Assembly (NCBI GenBank): GCA_040506775.1
Contig: JBEVWC010000002.1
Span: 372,001 to 436,000, forward strand
DNA: 64,000 nucleotides
Source of the DNA: Thiodiazotropha sp040506775
GTDB taxonomy: Bacteria; Pseudomonadota; Gammaproteobacteria; Chromatiales; Chromatiaceae
Direction of reading: 5' to 3'
Made by a program: the position numbers and the translations under genes. The notes under the pieces were generated by a model. The model worked only from the letters and a program-made list of their open reading frames with translations. It made no database searches and was not told where the DNA came from. How positions within the stretch are numbered: position 1 is the first letter of the stretch; each line of letters begins with the position of its first letter. Shown here one piece after another: positions 32,274 to 40,433 of this stretch.

Positions 32274-33139
32274 CCTTGGCAGCCGAAGAAATCGAAATAT
32301 CCCCGGTATTCAGTTATCACATGCTGCGTAATGCGCTGAGTCGTTTTAAGAAAAATCTCACTCAGCTCGATCCCCATGAGTACGATCAGGTCACACGCAG
32401 TGCCGCCAAGAGTTTTGATCTGGAAGGCCTGGTGATTCAGTCTCCGGAGGCCGAGAACCTGGTCATCTCTGATGCGCAACTGGAGGCTTCATTGCAGGAA
32501 GTGGCCTCCCGCTATCCCAGTCGTGATGAATTTATTCAGGATCTGGAAAACAACGGTCTCGATGAGGATGGTCTTAAAACCGCTCTGCATCGGGAACTGG
32601 TTTTCGATGCAGTCATGCAACGGGTTGCCGCCAACAGCGCTGATGTGAACGATCTTGATATACATCTGTTCTACGAAATGCATCATGATCGTTTTCAAAT
32701 GCCTGAACTGCGCACGGTTCGGCATATCCTGATCACCATCAACCCGGACTACCCGGAAAACATGCCGGATGCCGCACTGCAACGCATGCAACAGGTGGTC
32801 GAAAAACTTGCCGGCCGATGCAATCGGTTTGATCAGTTTGCCAAACGCTATTCGGAATGTCCGACTGCGATGGAAGGGGGCAAGCTCGGTGAAGTCGCAC
32901 GGGGTCAGCTCTATGAATCTCTCGACAGTGTCTTGTTCGACATGCAGGCCGGTGAAATCAGTCCGATCGTGGAATCGGATATGGGATTGCACATTCTGTA
33001 TTGTGAAAAAATAAAACCGGCCAAGCGGGTGCCTTTGTCGAAGGCGCAGGACAAGATTCGTTCCATTCTCCAGGATAGACAACGTCGCAATTGTCAGAAG
33101 GCCTGGCTAAACAGTCTGCAGCAGGTTCGTCAGAGCTGA
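32270..33139 (+). CDS. nifM: NifM, PpiC-type isomerase for NifH
   Basis: NifM is a peptidyl-prolyl isomerase that helps fold or mature the NifH dimer. The 289-residue product has an N-terminal helical chaperone-like part and a C-terminal parvulin domain with ELRTVRHILI, CPTAMEGGKLGEVARGQ and SDMGLHILYCE. There is no signal peptide, so it acts in the cytoplasm, unlike SurA-type proteins. The ATG overlaps the nifZ stop. Confidence 0.93.
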   Translation: MTLAAEEIEISPVFSYHMLRNALSRFKKNLTQLDPHEYDQVTRSAAKSFDLEGLVIQSPEAENLVISDAQLEASLQEVASRYPSRDEFIQDLENNGLDEDGLKTALHRELVFDAVMQRVAANSADVNDLDIHLFYEMHHDRFQMPELRTVRHILITINPDYPENMPDAALQRMQQVVEKLAGRCNRFDQFAKRYSECPTAMEGGKLGEVARGQLYESLDSVLFDMQAGEISPIVESDMGLHILYCEKIKPAKRVPLSKAQDKIRSILQDRQRRNCQKAWLNSLQQVRQS

Positions 33140-33157
33140 GCGGGAGGATATGGTTGA

Positions 33158-34423
33158 ATGAGCGATCATAAAAAGCACTGTTCGTTCTGCGGTGAGGAGC
33201 AGGGGCCTGAAATACCCCTGATCGCCGGCATCGAGGGTCATATCTGTGAAGAATGTGTCCGTCTCGCCTCGCAGGTGGTCGCCAGCTGGGGACGTCGACG
33301 TACAGCGATCAAGCCGTTTCAGAATATGCTCAAACCCAAACAGCTGAAGGATGAGCTGGACCGTTATGTTATCGGTCAGGAGTTGGCGAAGGAGACCCTG
33401 GCGGTTGCGGTCTACAACCACTACAAGCGGTTGAACATGGAAGGTAAGGATCTGCACATGTCCGCCAGCGAAGCGGAGGTGGAGATCGAGAAATCGAATA
33501 TCCTGCTGCTCGGCCCTTCGGGTACCGGTAAAACCCTGCTTGCCAGTACCCTGGCAAAGATTGTGGGCGTACCTTTCGTCATTGCCGACGCGACCACGCT
33601 GACTCAGGCCGGATATGTGGGTGAGGATGTGGAAAGCATCATCGTCAGATTACTTGACAGTGCTGATGGAAACCGGGAACTCGCGGAATGGGGCATTATC
33701 TACATCGATGAGATTGACAAGCTGGCGCGCACCGCTGAATCATCCCAGGGTACACGGGATGTGTCGGGTGAAGGTGTGCAGCAGGCACTCTTGAAACTGG
33801 TGGAAGGCACTCAGGTCAAGATCAATGCCAAAGGCCGCAAGGAGCCAGGTGATGTCATGCTCAATACCCGTAACATCCTGTTCATTGCCGGTGGTGCGTT
33901 CGCCGGGCTCGAACGGTTGCTGGAAAAACGCATGAACAAGGATAAGGGCGGCATCGGTTTTCATATCGATCTGAGTGATGCTTCCAAGGCCTATGACCAG
34001 CTGAAGATCTTCGAAGAGGTACAGCCGGACGATCTGCGCCATTTCGGCCTGATCCCTGAGTTTGTGGGACGTTTTCCGGTGATCACGGCCCTGCATGACC
34101 TGGATGAACAGGCGCTGGTCAGCATTCTGACCCAACCGCGCAATGCCCTGACCCGTCAATACCAGAGATTATTTGATTTCGAAGGTGTCAATCTGCAGTT
34201 CACTGAGTCGGCTTTGGCGGCTATCGCGCGTCAGGCCATGTCCCGAGGGACCGGTGCCCGGGGGTTGAGGGCGGTCATGGAAGGAATGTTGCGCAAAGTG
34301 ATGTTTGAGATGCCATCCATTGAGGGGGCCAAGGAGTGCCTGATCGATGAAACCCAGGTAACGGACCATTCGACAATCAGTATCGAATCGGAGCAAACCC
34401 GTTCAGAACAAAGTACCGGCTGA
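33158..34423 (+). CDS. clpX: ClpX-type protease ATPase, nif-linked
   Basis: The 421-residue product is a full ClpX: an N-terminal zinc finger (C-x2-C-x19-C-x2-C), Walker A GPSGTGKT, Walker B IIYIDEIDKL and the C-terminal small domain. ClpX feeds substrates to ClpP. A nif-cluster ClpX2 in A. vinelandii follows nifM and affects NifB and NifEN levels; the location here is the same. No clpP adjoins it. Its tail overlaps the end of the opposite-strand exonuclease gene by 21 bases, so no room for a terminator remains. Confidence 0.93.
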   Translation: MSDHKKHCSFCGEEQGPEIPLIAGIEGHICEECVRLASQVVASWGRRRTAIKPFQNMLKPKQLKDELDRYVIGQELAKETLAVAVYNHYKRLNMEGKDLHMSASEAEVEIEKSNILLLGPSGTGKTLLASTLAKIVGVPFVIADATTLTQAGYVGEDVESIIVRLLDSADGNRELAEWGIIYIDEIDKLARTAESSQGTRDVSGEGVQQALLKLVEGTQVKINAKGRKEPGDVMLNTRNILFIAGGAFAGLERLLEKRMNKDKGGIGFHIDLSDASKAYDQLKIFEEVQPDDLRHFGLIPEFVGRFPVITALHDLDEQALVSILTQPRNALTRQYQRLFDFEGVNLQFTESALAAIARQAMSRGTGARGLRAVMEGMLRKVMFEMPSIEGAKECLIDETQVTDHSTISIESEQTRSEQSTG

Positions 34424-35629
34424 GCGGTTAGCGGTTCCCGCGGAGAATAGTTTTTTCTCCAGTCTTGCCAGTCGATGTTGCTTGGATGCGCCCTCAGGTA
34501 AGCGTAATGAATAGGCACGGGCCTGGGGCAGTGCTTTGCTGACATGTTCATGGTATTTGGCCATGCGTTCCAGCGCCTCGGTACAATGGTTCTCAGCCAG
34601 TGTTTCCCATATGACTCGTGCCTGCTCAAGCTGTCCGCTGCGTTGTAACAATTGCGCGAGCAACAATTTACCTTTTTGATCCAATTTCGCGTGGGATTGC
34701 TGCAACACCCGGCAGGCCTTGAGCGGATCCACCGTCAGTAGCCATTTGGCGAGTCCGCAGGCATCGAGATCCTGGGGATTGGCACGCTGCACCATCTGTT
34801 CAATCCGTGCATGGGTGACAATCAGAGACAGTATGTCATCACGATGATGCTGTACGATTCGAATCAGGCGTTCCCCTCGCTGTCTCCGGATGAAATCGAA
34901 CCAGGCATCAGGCGCTTCTGCACCCGGGAGATCATCGGTTCGCTGGAATCCTAACAGGCGTTTTTCCAGGGTCGTCAACCGGCAGTCAGGCCAGTGACGA
35001 GCGAACAGTCGTCTCACCGGATGCAACAGGTCAAGGTGAGGTGTTGCATCAAGATCCCAGGGCAGGGCATGCATACGGTATCTTGTCCTGAGCAGCGGCA
35101 GGTCAAAACTTTTCCCGTTATAGCTGACCAGCCGGTCAGTGCCTGGCCGAAGGCTCCGGGAGAATGAGCGCAGCAGGTCGGGTTCGCCCGAGAACCGGGT
35201 CATCAGCCACTGTTCCAGAATGATATGGGTTTTCTCGGCCCAGGCACATCCGAGCAGAAAGCCCAATGTGCCGCTTCCACCCGAAAGACCCGTGGTCTCG
35301 GTGTCGAGGTAGAGGTTGCGCCATTCGCCTTTCGCCGGTTCACCGGGTAGCCGGGGATCCAGATTCAAACTCTGCACTCCGTAGCGCTGGGCGATGGCCC
35401 GAACGGGGATACGGGAATGAATCCTTATCAAACCGGGTGATATCAGATGACCGTCCACGGCTGACGCCAACCGCTCCTCTGCATCTTGAACCAGACCCCA
35501 GTCACTCGATTCCTGGCGAATCCTGTGCAGGTCCTCAAGCCGCTTCTTTAAATCGGACTCGACCGGTATAGGGGTTGGAGTGGCACCGCATTGCGACTGA
35601 AGTCGGCTCAAACGTGACTTAAGATTCAT
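34403..35629 (-). CDS. YprB/MrfB-like DnaQ-fold exonuclease
   Basis: The 408-residue product has an RNase H-like exonuclease fold: LYLDTETTGL near residue 107, then SYNGKSFDLPLLRTRY, and HHRDDI at residues 262-267, as in Bacillus YprB/MrfB. The C-terminal about 100 residues are TPR-like helices. MrfB works with the helicase MrfA in repair of mitomycin C adducts. The upstream neighbour encodes an MrfA-like helicase and overlaps it by 11 bases, matching that pair. Tail-to-tail overlap with clpX is 21 bases. Confidence 0.85.
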   Translation of the reverse strand: MNLKSRLSRLQSQCGATPTPIPVESDLKKRLEDLHRIRQESSDWGLVQDAEERLASAVDGHLISPGLIRIHSRIPVRAIAQRYGVQSLNLDPRLPGEPAKGEWRNLYLDTETTGLSGGSGTLGFLLGCAWAEKTHIILEQWLMTRFSGEPDLLRSFSRSLRPGTDRLVSYNGKSFDLPLLRTRYRMHALPWDLDATPHLDLLHPVRRLFARHWPDCRLTTLEKRLLGFQRTDDLPGAEAPDAWFDFIRRQRGERLIRIVQHHRDDILSLIVTHARIEQMVQRANPQDLDACGLAKWLLTVDPLKACRVLQQSHAKLDQKGKLLLAQLLQRSGQLEQARVIWETLAENHCTEALERMAKYHEHVSKALPQARAYSLRLPEGASKQHRLARLEKKLFSAGTANRSAGTLF

Positions 35630-38027
35630 CGGCGGCGAGTACCTTCAGCAACTGCAGAGCAGACTGTTTCGGCGAGTAACCCCGTGTTTCGTCGCTTGCC
35701 AGGATGGGGCCGATGCAGCTGGGGCAGCCATGAGAACAATCACACCCCTCCACCATACCAAGGGCATCCCCCACGATGGCACCCCGTTGTTGATACAAGG
35801 GTTCGCTGATGCCGATACCCCCGGGATAGTTGTCGTAGAGGAACAGGGTCGGCGCAAAGCGCGGCAGACGTGCCGGGTCGAGAGTCTCACCGGAGGCGTC
35901 AATCATATGGCCGCGTCCCTGACTGCCGAGGGTTGCAAACCATTGGGCCTCACCGTCACCTACCGCGCGTCCGATATCCCGGGGTTCTGAGAGCATACGC
36001 AGGGTCGCTACGATATGGATTGCGTATCCGGCACCGAGAAATCCATCCAGCGCGGCATGTCGGGATACAAACAGCTGATCCATGACATCCGGATCGATCT
36101 GCCACCAGACCGCAGTGGTATGCATCTCCTGGTCAGGCAGATCGATATCACCGTAGCCAACATTTTCATGGCTGTAATAGCGGATCTTCTTGTAACCTGC
36201 GACCCTGCGAACCAGATGTACCTCTCCGGTAGCGGCCTGATATCCTTCAGGACGGTCGGATGAGAAGCGCTCAAGAATCTTCAGGCGGGTATAGTCGATG
36301 GCGTCCGTGTAGTAATCCGCCCGGGTACGGGTGACGAATGCCTTACGTCCCTCCCAGTCGAGCTGTTCCACCTGGTAGGGCGAGGACTGAATCATATAAA
36401 TCGCACCCGGGTACAGGGTCATGGGCGCGGAGTTGTAATCCACTTCCGCAATCACCCGCTTTGCGCCCTCAGTTGTATCGATCACGACGAAGTTTCCTTC
36501 CGCTACGGATCGCAGGCTGACGCTGTTGGCCGGATAGCTGTCGGCCATCCAGTGCCACTGGGAACCTTCTCGATGCAGTACCCCTTGCTCTTCCAGATAG
36601 GCCAGCATTTCGTACAAATCCTCGCCACCGAATTGTTCACCCGCGGTGAAAGGCAGTTCAAACGAGGCGCAGCGGATGTGATCCAACAGAATCAGCAGTT
36701 GATCCGGGTCGATACGTGCCTGCTCGGGGGAAGCGCCAAGAAAAAAATCGGGGTTGCGGATGATGTACTGATCCAGTGGCATACTGCTGGCCACCAGTAT
36801 GCCGACAGCGGTCCGTTGTCGCCTGCCGGCACGCCCCAATCGCTGCCAGGTCCCGGCGACCGTTCCCGGATAGCCATTGAGTACGCATAGGTCCAGGGAA
36901 CCGATATCAACGCCTAATTCCAGGGCCGAGGTGGATACTACGCAGTCCAGGGCCCCGCTTCGCAATCGCTTCTCCAGGTCCCTGCGTTCGCTGGGCAGAT
37001 ATCCGCCGCGGTAGGCGGCGATTCGGGACGGGTAGCGGGGGTCGTGATCGAAGGCATCCTTGAGATATTTGGTAATGACCTCGACCATCAGTCGGGATTG
37101 AGCAAACACTATGCTCTTGAGATTGTATTTGACCGCGGTTTTGGCCACTGACGTGGTTTGTGAGCGTGCGGAGGCTCGAATCCCCAGATCCTGATTCACC
37201 ACAGGAGGATTCCACAACAACAGGTGTTTGGCCCCATGCGGGGCACCGCTCTCGGTAACCGCATGTACCTTGTCGCCGATCAGTTCCGCAGCGAGTTCCG
37301 CGGGATTCGCGATGGTCGCCGAGCAGAAAATGAATTGCGGTTCGGTGCCATAAAAACGGCAAATGCGCTTCAAGCGGCGCAGCACGTTCGCCACATGTGA
37401 GCCGAACACGCCCCGATAGCTGTGCATCTCGTCGATCACGACGTAGTGAAGATTCTCAAAAAACTGTGCCCATTTGGTGTGGTGGGGCAGGATGCCCTGG
37501 TGAAGCATGTCAGGATTGGATATGACGATATCCCCATGAACCCGCACAGCCTTTCGGGCGTCACCCGGGGTATCCCCGTCGAACGTAAATGCCCTGATAC
37601 CCAGGTTGCCTGCCTGATTGAGTGCATTGATCTCGGCAACCTGGTCCTGCGCCAGAGCCTTGGTGGGAAACAGGTAGAGCGCCTTGCTGCGGTGATGCAG
37701 GACACTCTGCAGAACAGGCAGGTTGTAGCAAAGGGTTTTTCCCGAAGCGGTCGGGGTCACGATCACTGCGTGCCGACCCTCGCTCAGGCTTGTCCAGGCC
37801 TCGATCTGATGCGAATAGAGTCGTTCGATACCCCGCTTCTTCAGGGCATGATTCAGGCGCAGGTCCAGGGTGTCAGGGAAGGCCCCGTAGCAGCCGTTAC
37901 GGGCCGGTATGGTCAGTTCTCCGGTAATACGCTCGTGGTGATGTGCTCGGATAAAACCGACAAAATCCTCAACAGCGGATGAAGGCGCGGGTGTTTCGGT
38001 CTGATCTGTTCCTGAGCGTTGTTTCAT
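35619..38027 (-). CDS. YprA/MrfA-like DEAH helicase, DUF1998 type
   Basis: The 802-residue SF2 helicase has Walker A TPTASGKT, Walker B VIDEMHSY, the motif STSALELGVDIG and a C-terminal DUF1998-type zinc motif (CDCSHGCPSC). This matches Bacillus YprA/MrfA, an ATP-dependent 3'-5' helicase of nucleotide-excision-independent mitomycin adduct repair, and yeast Hrq1. The ATG at 38027 is used; the frame extends to 38075 with TTG, through the putative operator. The partner exonuclease overlaps it by 11 bases. The LexA-type repressor lies divergent and likely controls both. Confidence 0.88.
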   Translation of the reverse strand: MKQRSGTDQTETPAPSSAVEDFVGFIRAHHHERITGELTIPARNGCYGAFPDTLDLRLNHALKKRGIERLYSHQIEAWTSLSEGRHAVIVTPTASGKTLCYNLPVLQSVLHHRSKALYLFPTKALAQDQVAEINALNQAGNLGIRAFTFDGDTPGDARKAVRVHGDIVISNPDMLHQGILPHHTKWAQFFENLHYVVIDEMHSYRGVFGSHVANVLRRLKRICRFYGTEPQFIFCSATIANPAELAAELIGDKVHAVTESGAPHGAKHLLLWNPPVVNQDLGIRASARSQTTSVAKTAVKYNLKSIVFAQSRLMVEVITKYLKDAFDHDPRYPSRIAAYRGGYLPSERRDLEKRLRSGALDCVVSTSALELGVDIGSLDLCVLNGYPGTVAGTWQRLGRAGRRQRTAVGILVASSMPLDQYIIRNPDFFLGASPEQARIDPDQLLILLDHIRCASFELPFTAGEQFGGEDLYEMLAYLEEQGVLHREGSQWHWMADSYPANSVSLRSVAEGNFVVIDTTEGAKRVIAEVDYNSAPMTLYPGAIYMIQSSPYQVEQLDWEGRKAFVTRTRADYYTDAIDYTRLKILERFSSDRPEGYQAATGEVHLVRRVAGYKKIRYYSHENVGYGDIDLPDQEMHTTAVWWQIDPDVMDQLFVSRHAALDGFLGAGYAIHIVATLRMLSEPRDIGRAVGDGEAQWFATLGSQGRGHMIDASGETLDPARLPRFAPTLFLYDNYPGGIGISEPLYQQRGAIVGDALGMVEGCDCSHGCPSCIGPILASDETRGYSPKQSALQLLKVLAADES

Positions 38028-38049
38028 GTGGCTGTTCTCTATCCGTTCT

Positions 38050-38063
38050 CTATTGTAGAATAG
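38050..38063. promoter_or_regulatory. Putative LexA-type operator between mrfA and lexA
   Basis: CTATT-GTAG-AATAG is a 5-bp inverted repeat with a 4-base spacer, midway between the divergent starts of the helicase (38027) and the repressor (38098). It is not the E. coli CTGT-N8-ACAG box, which suits the divergent recognition helix of the neighbouring repressor. Assignment rests on position and symmetry. Confidence 0.45.
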
Positions 38064-38097
38064 TGAATAATCCAACCCGGAATCAAGTGCGAATTTG

Positions 38098-38706
38098 ATG
38101 ACTCTGACCCGACGACAGCGCGAGATCTATGAATTCCTGACTCAGCATGCTGAACTGTTCGAGCAACCTCTCACCCATGATCAACTCTGTCACAGGTTGG
38201 GTCTGCGCTCGCGTGGCTCACTGCACAAGCATATCCGTGCCTTGACCGATGCCGGGTTGCTTGAGCCGATGGACGGATTACAAAGGGGCATCCGGCTGAC
38301 ACCTCTTGGCGAGGTTGAAGAGGAGGGTTTACCCTTTCTGGGGCGTATCGCCGCAGGTCCCCCACTCGAGGCCGTCACACAGGCAGAGCGCATCAAGGTG
38401 CCTGATAGCCTGAAGGGCAGGGGCAAACCACGCTATGTGATTGAGGTGAGGGGAGACTCGATGATTGAGGACGGTATCCTGGACGGTGACCTGGCTGTCA
38501 TCGAGCATGCCTCTGAGGCGAGTAATGGCGAAATTGTGGTGGCATTGATCGACTCAAGTGAGGTCACCCTGAAACGCTTGGAACAACAACCTGGACGGGT
38601 CATCCTGATTCCGGCTAATGCGTCAATGAAACCGATGATTTATGAACCTGATCAGGTTCAGATACAGGGGGTATTACGGGGTTTGCTGAGAATATATCCT
38701 TCATGA
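38098..38706 (+). CDS. lexA: LexA-type SOS repressor, divergent recognition helix
   Basis: The 202-residue product has a winged helix N-terminus, the Ala86-Gly87 self-cleavage site (RIAAGPP), catalytic Ser121 (RGDSMIEDG) and Lys159 (VTLKRL), so it should cleave on RecA activation. The recognition helix reads RSRGSLHKHIRAL where E. coli LexA has RSPNAAEEHLKAL, so its target site probably differs. The ATG at 38098 gives the normal N-terminus; a TTG at 38095 is adjacent. It may be a second LexA in the genome; no other can be seen here. It is divergent from the mrfAB-like pair. Confidence 0.88.
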   Translation: MTLTRRQREIYEFLTQHAELFEQPLTHDQLCHRLGLRSRGSLHKHIRALTDAGLLEPMDGLQRGIRLTPLGEVEEEGLPFLGRIAAGPPLEAVTQAERIKVPDSLKGRGKPRYVIEVRGDSMIEDGILDGDLAVIEHASEASNGEIVVALIDSSEVTLKRLEQQPGRVILIPANASMKPMIYEPDQVQIQGVLRGLLRIYPS

Positions 38707-38849
38707 GCACAGAACCGTGAATCTCCACCTATCGTAAAATCTCATGGCGCGCAGACAGCCTCAGGCTAAGCAGCTTACACCTGATTCGATTGCATATACC
38801 GGGCCTGGCGAAAATGAGTCCAAACTCATACTCGATTGCCCAGATTGAT

Positions 38850-38888
38850 AAAAAACAGGGCAGCAGCCGAAAATCGGCTCTGCCCTGT
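38850..38888 (-). terminator. Rho-independent terminator of the RTX gene
   Basis: On the minus strand the stem ACAGGGCAG-AGCCGA / TCGGCT-C-TGCCCTGT with one bulged base is followed by a run of six T residues. It lies 9 bases after the RTX gene stop. Confidence 0.88.
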
Positions 38889-38896
38889 AAAAGCCA

Positions 38897-39847
38897 CTAG
38901 CGGGGTGAGATGAGACTCAGAGGAAAACCGCCGCCTCCCATCAGGTTGGCGCCACCACCACCCAGAAGGCTGGACAAGTGACCCAATGGGTTCAGAAATG
39001 AAAACGGGCTGTTGTTGTCACAGTGCTTCCTGTGCCCGCCATGATCGTCTCTGACTTGGTCATGACCGCGTCCGCCATGGATGTGGTCGTTGCCTGGGCC
39101 ACCCCAGATCTGATCGTTACCGCGACCGCCGTTGATGCAGTCATCACCCCGGCCACCCACCAGGATATCGTTTCCTCGACCGCCATTGATGCGATCGTTG
39201 CCATCACTGCCCCAAATCCGGTCATTGCCGCGTCCACCGCTGATCACGTCATCACCACAGCCGCCGATCAGGGTATCATTACCCCGTCCGCCATTGATGT
39301 GGTCATTACCGGAACCACCCCAAATACGGTCATTCCCACGACCACCACTGATGCAGTCATCACCACTGCCGCCAATAATGGTGTCGTTGCCTCGTCCACC
39401 ATTGATTTTATCGTTACCTGAGCCACCCCAGATGGTGTCATTCCCCCGGCCGCCATTGATGACGTCGTCACCGCCGCCGCCAATCAGAGTATCATCACCC
39501 CGGCCACCATTTATGGTTTCGTTACCGGATCCACCGCGCAGGGTATCGTTGCCGTTCCCACCCTCCAGGGTGATATGGTTCTTGGGCCCGCAGAACTGAT
39601 GACCGGACATGGTAATGTTGTCATTCCCATTGCCGCCACGAATGACCAGGTTCTGTGCTTCCTGGGCGCTGAAATGATAATGCTCTTTTCCATTGACACA
39701 CACATCGACGGAACCGTCAAAATTGGTGTGAACCTTCGCGGAATCATTGCCGTTACCCAGGTCAAGCACGGTTTTGTCACACCCGCGTGAGACGCTCGTA
39801 TCGTTATTTGGATTGGGACATCCACAATTTGCATTAACTGCAGTCAT
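38897..39847 (-). CDS. RTX nonapeptide-repeat calcium-binding protein
   Basis: The 316-residue product has 19 consecutive nonapeptides of the GGxGxDxUx type (residues about 96-266), the calcium-binding beta-roll of RTX proteins. The N-terminus lacks a signal peptide and contains several Cys residues, unusual for RTX toxins; the Gly-rich C-terminus (LLGGGGANLMGGGG) has no clear T1SS signal. No ABC exporter or TolC gene is near. It lies between the lexA module and a type III secretion locus, with its own terminator; secretion by either system is only a possibility. GGAG lies about 9 bases before the ATG. Confidence 0.9.
   Translation of the reverse strand: MTAVNANCGCPNPNNDTSVSRGCDKTVLDLGNGNDSAKVHTNFDGSVDVCVNGKEHYHFSAQEAQNLVIRGGNGNDNITMSGHQFCGPKNHITLEGGNGNDTLRGGSGNETINGGRGDDTLIGGGGDDVINGGRGNDTIWGGSGNDKINGGRGNDTIIGGSGDDCISGGRGNDRIWGGSGNDHINGGRGNDTLIGGCGDDVISGGRGNDRIWGSDGNDRINGGRGNDILVGGRGDDCINGGRGNDQIWGGPGNDHIHGGRGHDQVRDDHGGHRKHCDNNSPFSFLNPLGHLSSLLGGGGANLMGGGGFPLSLISPR
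39050..39562 (-). repeat. Tandem RTX-coding repeat, 19 units of 27 bp
   Basis: The DNA repeats every 27 bp, often as a 54-bp pair coding GGRGNDTIW-GGSGNDKIN-like blocks. Units differ by many synonymous changes, so it is an old expansion. It is coding, not a CRISPR array. Confidence 0.9.
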
Positions 39848-40070
39848 AGTTACTTACTCCATGTAATTATCAGTAGAGACTGAACAACCGTGACAGCCTG
39901 TCACAATTGCTCAATCACCATTGAACTAAAGAAAAAAAGCGACGACCAGATCAGGATTTCCCTAGCTAGGGATATCACTTAGCTGCAGACAAGGAATTAC
40001 CGTACCAGCGTTTGCTGGGCTGGACTCGGGCCTGGTATCTTTATATTTATGATAAATCAGTGAATTACGG

Positions 40071-40433
40071 TCAATTGATTAATGAGCGGGAGTTATCATC
40101 GGGGGGATTGCTCAATGGAGGCGTTAAATCCAAAGCCGTTGTGTCCTTGCCCGTCTGGATGTCTGGAGATGGCGTTTGATTCTGGACTGGAAGTTTGTCG
40201 AGTAAACTCATACCGTTTGCACTGACACCTACAAGATATTCAGAGTCCCGATAAGAGAAGATGAGCAGTCTTTCCCGGGTTCCAACAGGAAGCGTGCGTA
40301 TCAGCTGAATCGGATTGTCAGTACCATGTGAGCGATAAAGCCCTTTTAGGGCTTTAACCAGAAACCAGATCATGGCAACCACTACGACCAAAGCGGCCAA
40401 AGTGTATAAAATATCGATTAAATACGAATTCAC
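40071..40433 (-). CDS. FliO-like membrane protein beside sctU
   Basis: The 120-residue product has one N-terminal membrane segment (about residues 8-29) and the FliO pattern LPVGTRERLLIF, YLVGVSANGMSLLDKLP. FliO is the flagellar export assembly factor that helps FliP (SctR homologue) assemble, and is normally absent from injectisomes. Here the gene overlaps the sctU stop by 4 bases (ATGA), so both are co-transcribed, and no flagellar genes are nearby. It could assist SctR assembly. Pro-rich C-terminal tail is not conserved. Confidence 0.8.
   Translation of the reverse strand: MNSYLIDILYTLAALVVVVAMIWFLVKALKGLYRSHGTDNPIQLIRTLPVGTRERLLIFSYRDSEYLVGVSANGMSLLDKLPVQNQTPSPDIQTGKDTTALDLTPPLSNPPDDNSRSLIN

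Noticed and set aside
38050..38063. E. coli-type LexA box (CTGT-N8-ACAG) near lexA
   Set aside because: No such box exists there; the palindrome present has a different sequence and is reported only as a putative operator.
39023..39599. Direct repeats on the plus strand resembling a CRISPR array or a coding frame
   Set aside because: They are the reverse complement of the 27-bp RTX-coding repeats; spacing is uniform without unique spacers.
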